From Candidatus Latescibacterota bacterium (lineage in GTDB: Bacteria; Latescibacterota; UBA2968; UBA8231), in contig JAJDTN010000265.1 in NCBI GenBank assembly GCA_022827165.1, positions 1-9,865 on the forward strand: a stretch of DNA of 9,865 nt. The letters are read 5' to 3'. The notes under the pieces were generated by a model. It saw only the letters and a program-made list of their open reading frames with translations. It searched no databases and was not told where the DNA came from. Shown here piece after piece: positions 7,140-9,865 of this stretch. Positions within the stretch are counted from its first letter, which is position 1; each line of letters begins with the position of its first letter. The position numbers and the translations under genes were made by a program.

Positions 7140-7502
7140 TTAGAGCTTCAGGCCGCCCTCGCGAGCGCCTTCGGCGACGGCCCGCACGATGCCGTGGTAG
7201 AGCAGGCCCGCCCGGTCGAAGACAACCCGCTCGACACCCTTCTCCCGCGCCTTCGAAGCCAGTTGCCGGCCCAAGGCGCGGCCCTGCTCCACCGGCGGCC
7301 CTGAACGTTCGAAGTCCTTCGACAGGGTCGATAGGCCGACGACGGAGTGGCCCGCCTGGTCGTCGATGATCTGCGCCTCGATGTTGCGCAGGCTCCTGTG
7401 CACCACGAGGCGAGGACGCTCCGGGGTTCCCACGACCTTCTTCCGGATCCGAAACCGCCGCCGCTGGCGCGCGGCACCCTTTCTCTGCTGACGGCTGGCC
7501 AT
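7140..7502 (-). CDS. rplR: 50S ribosomal protein L18
   Basis: The 120-residue protein has the L18 layout: a basic N-terminal tail (RQQRKGAARQRRRFRIRKK), GTPERPRLVVHRSLRNIEAQIIDD, and the C-terminal VVFDRAGLLYHGIVRAVAEGAREGGLKL. L18 binds 5S rRNA with L5 (rplE, same window) in the central protuberance. The ATG at 7502 overlaps the rplF stop by one base (TGATG), a sign of coupled translation; no strong separate ribosome binding site is visible, only GGGAAGG-like purines inside the end of rplF. Confidence 0.98.
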   Translation of the reverse strand: MASRQQRKGAARQRRRFRIRKKVVGTPERPRLVVHRSLRNIEAQIIDDQAGHSVVGLSTLSKDFERSGPPVEQGRALGRQLASKAREKGVERVVFDRAGLLYHGIVRAVAEGAREGGLKL

Positions 7503-8059
7503 CAGGCGACGGCCGCCTTCCCGGCCTTCCAGTGGATGACCTCGTTCTCGTAGCGAATCCCCTTTCCCTTGTAGGGATCGGGCTTGCGCTTCTGGCGGAT
7601 CTCCGCGGCCACCTGGCCCACCTTCTGCTTGTCGATGCCGGAGACGACGATGCGGGCCTGGGCGCCGGCCACGGGGTTGGTGACCTCCACCTCCACGCCC
7701 GGCGGCGGCTCGTAGTCAATCTGGTGCGAGTAACCCACGTTTAGGCTCAGCCTCCCTCCCTGGACCTCGGCCCGGTAGCCTACGCCGAAGAGCTCCAGAT
7801 TCTTCGAGAACCCCTCGGTGACGCCCTCCACGGCGTTGGCCACCAGGGAGCGAGTCAGCCCGTGAAGCGCCATGGCCTCCTTGGTCTCCCCCTTGCGTCC
7901 CACCACCACCTGGTGGCCCGCCACCGCGACCTCGACGAAGTCGGTGCGGTATTCGAGGTCCAGGGCGCCCTTCGGGCCTTTGACTCTCACCTCGCGCCCC
8001 TGCACGTTCACCTCGACCCCCTGGGGCAGTGGAATCGGCTGTTTGCCCACACGCGACAT
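7502..8059 (-). CDS. rplF: 50S ribosomal protein L6
   Basis: The 185-residue product starts MSRVGKQPIPLPQGVEV and has the two repeated alpha/beta L6 domains. The C-terminal signature PDPYKGKGIRYENEVI is intact. L6 binds 23S rRNA near the sarcin-ricin loop. An in-frame start ten codons upstream (8089) would reach into rpsH and does not match the family, so ATG at 8059 is preferred; it follows the rpsH stop by 14 nt, with a purine-rich GGGGCGGAG between. The stop overlaps the rplR start. Confidence 0.98.
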   Translation of the reverse strand: MSRVGKQPIPLPQGVEVNVQGREVRVKGPKGALDLEYRTDFVEVAVAGHQVVVGRKGETKEAMALHGLTRSLVANAVEGVTEGFSKNLELFGVGYRAEVQGGRLSLNVGYSHQIDYEPPPGVEVEVTNPVAGAQARIVVSGIDKQKVGQVAAEIRQKRKPDPYKGKGIRYENEVIHWKAGKAAVA

Positions 8060-8073
8060 GGTCCGCTCCGCCC

Positions 8074-8472
8074 CTACCAGACGCTGCACAGGAGTTCGCC
8101 GCCGATGCCCGCCCGGCGCGCGTCCCGATCGGTCATGACGCCACGGGAAGTGGAGAGGATGGCCACACCCAGTCCCCGCCGCACCCGCGGCAGCCGGTCC
8201 TTCGACGCGTAACGGCGAAGACCCGGCTTGCTGAGGCGGCGAATCCCCTGGATGATGCTCTGGTTGGAGCCGTCGTAGCGAAGGTAGATGCGCAACTGGC
8301 CCTGCTTGCCGTCCTCATAGCAGGCGAAATTGTCGATGAAGCGTTCCTCTGCCAGCACACGGGCGATCTCCCGCTTGAGCCTCGAAGCGGGGATCTCGAC
8401 GCTGGGATGCCCGGCCTGGGCCGCATTGCGGACCCGGGTGAGCAGGTCGGCGATGGGGTCGGTCATGCTCAT
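8074..8472 (-). CDS. rpsH: 30S ribosomal protein S8
   Basis: The 132-residue product (E. coli 130) begins [17 protein letters not shown] and carries [32 protein letters not shown] and the C-terminal RNA-binding signature [21 protein letters not shown]8 binds helix 21 of 16S rRNA and in E. coli represses the spc operon by binding mRNA near the rplE start. Two ATGs are possible (8472 and 8466); the first gives the common MSM start. It lies 10 nt after rpsN, with only a modest AGGCGG purine run upstream, so coupling to rpsN is likely. Confidence 0.98.
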   Translation of the reverse strand: MSMTDPIADLLTRVRNAAQAGHPSVEIPASRLKREIARVLAEERFIDNFACYEDGKQGQLRIYLRYDGSNQSIIQGIRRLSKPGLRRYASKDRLPRVRRGLGVAILSTSRGVMTDRDARRAGIGGELLCSVW

Positions 8473-8482
8473 GCTGGGCCGC

Positions 8483-8668
8483 CTACCAACTCGCCTTGGT
8501 CACCCCGGGGATCTCGCCCCGCAGTGCCAATTCGCGGAAACAGATGCGGCACAGGACGAACTTGCGGTAGACACCCCGCGGACGACCGCAGCGCTGGCAC
8601 CTCGTGTACTTGCGGACCTTGAATCTCGGCTCCCGGGCCGCCTTGATCATCAGGCACTTCTTGGGCAT
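8483..8668 (-). CDS. rpsN: 30S ribosomal protein S14, short zinc type
   Basis: The 61-residue product is the short type-Z S14, not the roughly 100-residue form of E. coli. Cys24, Cys27, Cys40 and Cys43 form two CXXC pairs ([10 protein letters not shown] and LCRICFREL), the known zinc site. The C-terminus [11 protein letters not shown] is a perfect family match. S14 sits in the 30S head and assembles with S3 and S10. An extra Cys5 near the N-terminus is outside the zinc set. The ATG at 8668 lies 16 nt after rplE, with GGACGGAA as a weak ribosome binding site. Confidence 0.98.
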   Translation of the reverse strand: MPKKCLMIKAAREPRFKVRKYTRCQRCGRPRGVYRKFVLCRICFRELALRGEIPGVTKASW

Positions 8669-8684
8669 TCGTTATTCCGTCCGT

Positions 8685-9230
8685 TCAGTTGCTGAAGGGC
8701 ACACCGAACTGGCGAAGAAGCTCCTTGGCCTCCTCGTCGGTGTCGGCGCTGGTGACGAAGGTGATGTTCATGCCACGGATCTGATCGACTCGGTCGTAGA
8801 CGATTTCCGGAAAGATGATCTGTTCGCGGATGCCCAGATTGTAGTTGCCTCGGCCATCGAATCCCCTGGAAGGGACCCCGCGGAAGTCGCGGGACTGGGG
8901 CAGAGCGAAATTGACGAGGCGGTCGAAGAACTCGTACATGCGGTCCCGCCGCAGGGTGACCACGGCGCCGATGGGCATCCCCTGGCGCAGCTTGAAGTTG
9001 GATATCGCCTTCTTGGACCGCCGCACCGCCGGCTGCTGGCCGCTGATGGCCGTGAGCTCAGCCAGCACCGTATCCAGGGCCTTCGGCTCCTGCACCGCCT
9101 CTCCCACCCCTGAATTGATGACGATCTTCTCCAGCCGGGGGACCTCCATGGGGTTCCCGTACTCGAAGCGCTCGCGCAGGGCGGGGACGATCTGGCTCCA
9201 GTAGTGTTCCTTGAGTCGTGAGGTGGTCAT
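8685..9230 (-). CDS. rplE: 50S ribosomal protein L5
   Basis: The 181-residue product (E. coli 179) contains the L5 signature [31 protein letters not shown], the loop [25 protein letters not shown] and the C-terminal [17 protein letters not shown]5 binds 5S rRNA, contacts P-site tRNA and bridges to S13. The ATG at 9230 is 11 nt after rplX. The upstream region lacks a strong ribosome binding site: only AGAGAT is seen, and it falls in a possible hairpin (9236-9253). In E. coli this is the junction where S8 regulates the operon, so weak or masked initiation here fits that model, without proving it. Confidence 0.98.
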   Translation of the reverse strand: MTTSRLKEHYWSQIVPALRERFEYGNPMEVPRLEKIVINSGVGEAVQEPKALDTVLAELTAISGQQPAVRRSKKAISNFKLRQGMPIGAVVTLRRDRMYEFFDRLVNFALPQSRDFRGVPSRGFDGRGNYNLGIREQIIFPEIVYDRVDQIRGMNITFVTSADTDEEAKELLRQFGVPFSN

Positions 9231-9235
9231 TGGGG

Positions 9236-9253
9236 GAATCTCTATTGAGAATC
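9236..9253 (-). promoter_or_regulatory. hairpin at the rplX-rplE junction
   Basis: On the minus strand GATTCTC and GAGATTC can pair around a 4-nt AATA loop, with one T-T mismatch. The right arm contains the only candidate ribosome binding purines of rplE (AGAGA), and the rplX stop TAG spans the loop and stem. Its place matches the region where S8 binds the spc mRNA in E. coli. I cannot recognise an S8 consensus, so function is inferred from location. Confidence 0.3.
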
Positions 9254-9559
9254 GATCATCTCGCCGCTGCGGGCAGCGACCCGGACACTGCGGCCGTCGT
9301 CGAGGGGTCGCCGCCGCACTCGGGTGGGCGCATCGGTCTTCGGATCGACGACCATGACGTTGGAGATGTGGATCGAGGCTTCGCGCTCGACGATCCCACC
9401 CTGTGGATCACGCTGCGTGGGCTTTGTGTGCTTCTTCATCATGCGCACGCCTTCGACGATGACGCGGTCCTTCTCGGGAAGGACGCGCAGCACGCGGCCT
9501 CTCCGGCCCTTGTCGTTGCCGCAGATGATCAGGACCGTATCGTCCTTCTTGACATTCAT
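9242..9559 (-). CDS. rplX: 50S ribosomal protein L24
   Basis: The 105-residue product equals the bacterial L24 length (E. coli 104). The KOW motif covers about residues 6-33 ([20 protein letters not shown]), followed by [34 protein letters not shown], split between positions 36 and 69, typical of the family. L24 is an assembly initiator that binds the 5' domain of 23S rRNA near the tunnel exit. The ATG at 9559 is only 2 nt after the rplN stop; GAAGTGGTG in the end of rplN is the only nearby purine run, so coupling to rplN is likely. Confidence 0.98.
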   Translation of the reverse strand: MNVKKDDTVLIICGNDKGRRGRVLRVLPEKDRVIVEGVRMMKKHTKPTQRDPQGGIVEREASIHISNVMVVDPKTDAPTRVRRRPLDDGRSVRVAARSGEMIDSQ

Positions 9560-9561
9560 CT

Positions 9562-9865
9562 CTACACCACTTCGGGCGCGAGGGAAACGATGCGCATGAA
9601 CTGCCGATCCCGGAGTTCGCGCGCCACGGGGCCGAAGATGCGCGTCCCCCGGGGCTCGTTGTTCTGATCCAGGAGGACGGCGGCGTTCTCGTCGAAGCGG
9701 ATGTACGACCCGTCTGGCCGCCGGAACTCTTTCTTCGTGCGCACCACCACCGCCCGGGACACCTCCCCCTCCTTCATGGGCCCGTTCGGGATCACGTCGT
9801 GGACAGCTACCACCACGAGATCGCCGACGCCGGCGTAGCGGCGCCGGGTGCCGCCGAGGACACGG
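9562..9865 (-). CDS. rplN: 50S ribosomal protein L14, 5' end off window
   Basis: The frame is open to the right edge; 100 C-terminal residues are visible, starting [19 protein letters not shown]. Family length is 122-123 residues, so about 22 N-terminal residues are missing. A GTG at 9816 lies inside the conserved core and is not the start. Further matches are [52 protein letters not shown] and the end [12 protein letters not shown]14 binds 23S rRNA near L19 and makes a bridge to the 30S. It is the first gene of the spc operon in E. coli, so its promoter or the upstream S10 operon would be to the right of this window. Confidence 0.98.
   Translation of the reverse strand, partial: RVLGGTRRRYAGVGDLVVVAVHDVIPNGPMKEGEVSRAVVVRTKKEFRRPDGSYIRFDENAAVLLDQNNEPRGTRIFGPVARELRDRQFMRIVSLAPEVV

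Noticed and set aside
7502..8089. An L6 start ten codons upstream of 8059
   Set aside because: It would overlap rpsH and adds residues not found in the family; MSRVGKQPIPLP at 8059 is the standard start.
1..9865. A hidden novel system, mobile element, CRISPR array or RNA gene
   Set aside because: Every stretch is accounted for by conserved housekeeping genes with short spacers. I saw no direct-repeat arrays, terminal inverted repeats, transposase motifs or tRNA-like folds.

Overview
This GC-rich window is a compact, essential bacterial locus: the spc and alpha ribosomal-protein operons, followed by an RNA methyltransferase gene. All 18 genes I can support lie on the minus strand, so transcription runs from the right edge (9865) to the left edge (1). 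In transcription order they are rplN (5' end outside the window), rplX, rplE, rpsN, rpsH, rplF, rplR, rpsE, rpmD, rplO, secY, rpmJ, rpsM, rpsK, rpsD, rpoA, rplQ and an RlmD/RumA-type methyltransferase whose 3' end runs off the left edge. The first twelve are spc-type genes, and the next five, rpsM to rplQ, are the alpha-type set.

The genes are tightly packed. Within rplN-rplQ, spacings run from a 4-nt overlap (rpsE/rpmD) to 44 nt (rpsM/rpsK). The only larger gap is 109 nt, between rplQ and the methyltransferase. I see no good rho-independent terminator anywhere. The dense packing suggests one or a few long transcripts with translational coupling. Three small inverted repeats sit at start-site junctions (before rplE, rpsM and rpsK). 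They are candidates for mRNA-level control, but none is proven.

The products work together. Twelve small- and large-subunit proteins are co-produced before SecY, L36, the S13/S11/S4 group, RNA polymerase alpha and L17. SecY is the membrane channel used by ribosomes translating exported proteins. The terminal methyltransferase modifies a uracil in RNA, probably 23S rRNA, so the locus joins ribosome building, RNA modification, transcription and protein export.

The organism is a high-GC bacterium. S14 (61 aa), S4 and L36 all have intact zinc-binding Cys/His sets. The adk-map-infA genes often found between secY and rpmJ are absent, as in E. coli, although the short zinc-type S14 differs from E. 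coli. This mix does not fix a phylum from sequence reading alone.

I found no mobile element, CRISPR array, tRNA, rRNA or new multi-gene system. The most notable oddity is in the methyltransferase: the position of the conserved catalytic-base glutamate appears to be histidine, next to a C6 tract that could also hide a frameshift. Other points are a TTG start for rpsK, an unusual RpoA N-terminal motif, and acidic C-terminal tails on both RpoA and L17.
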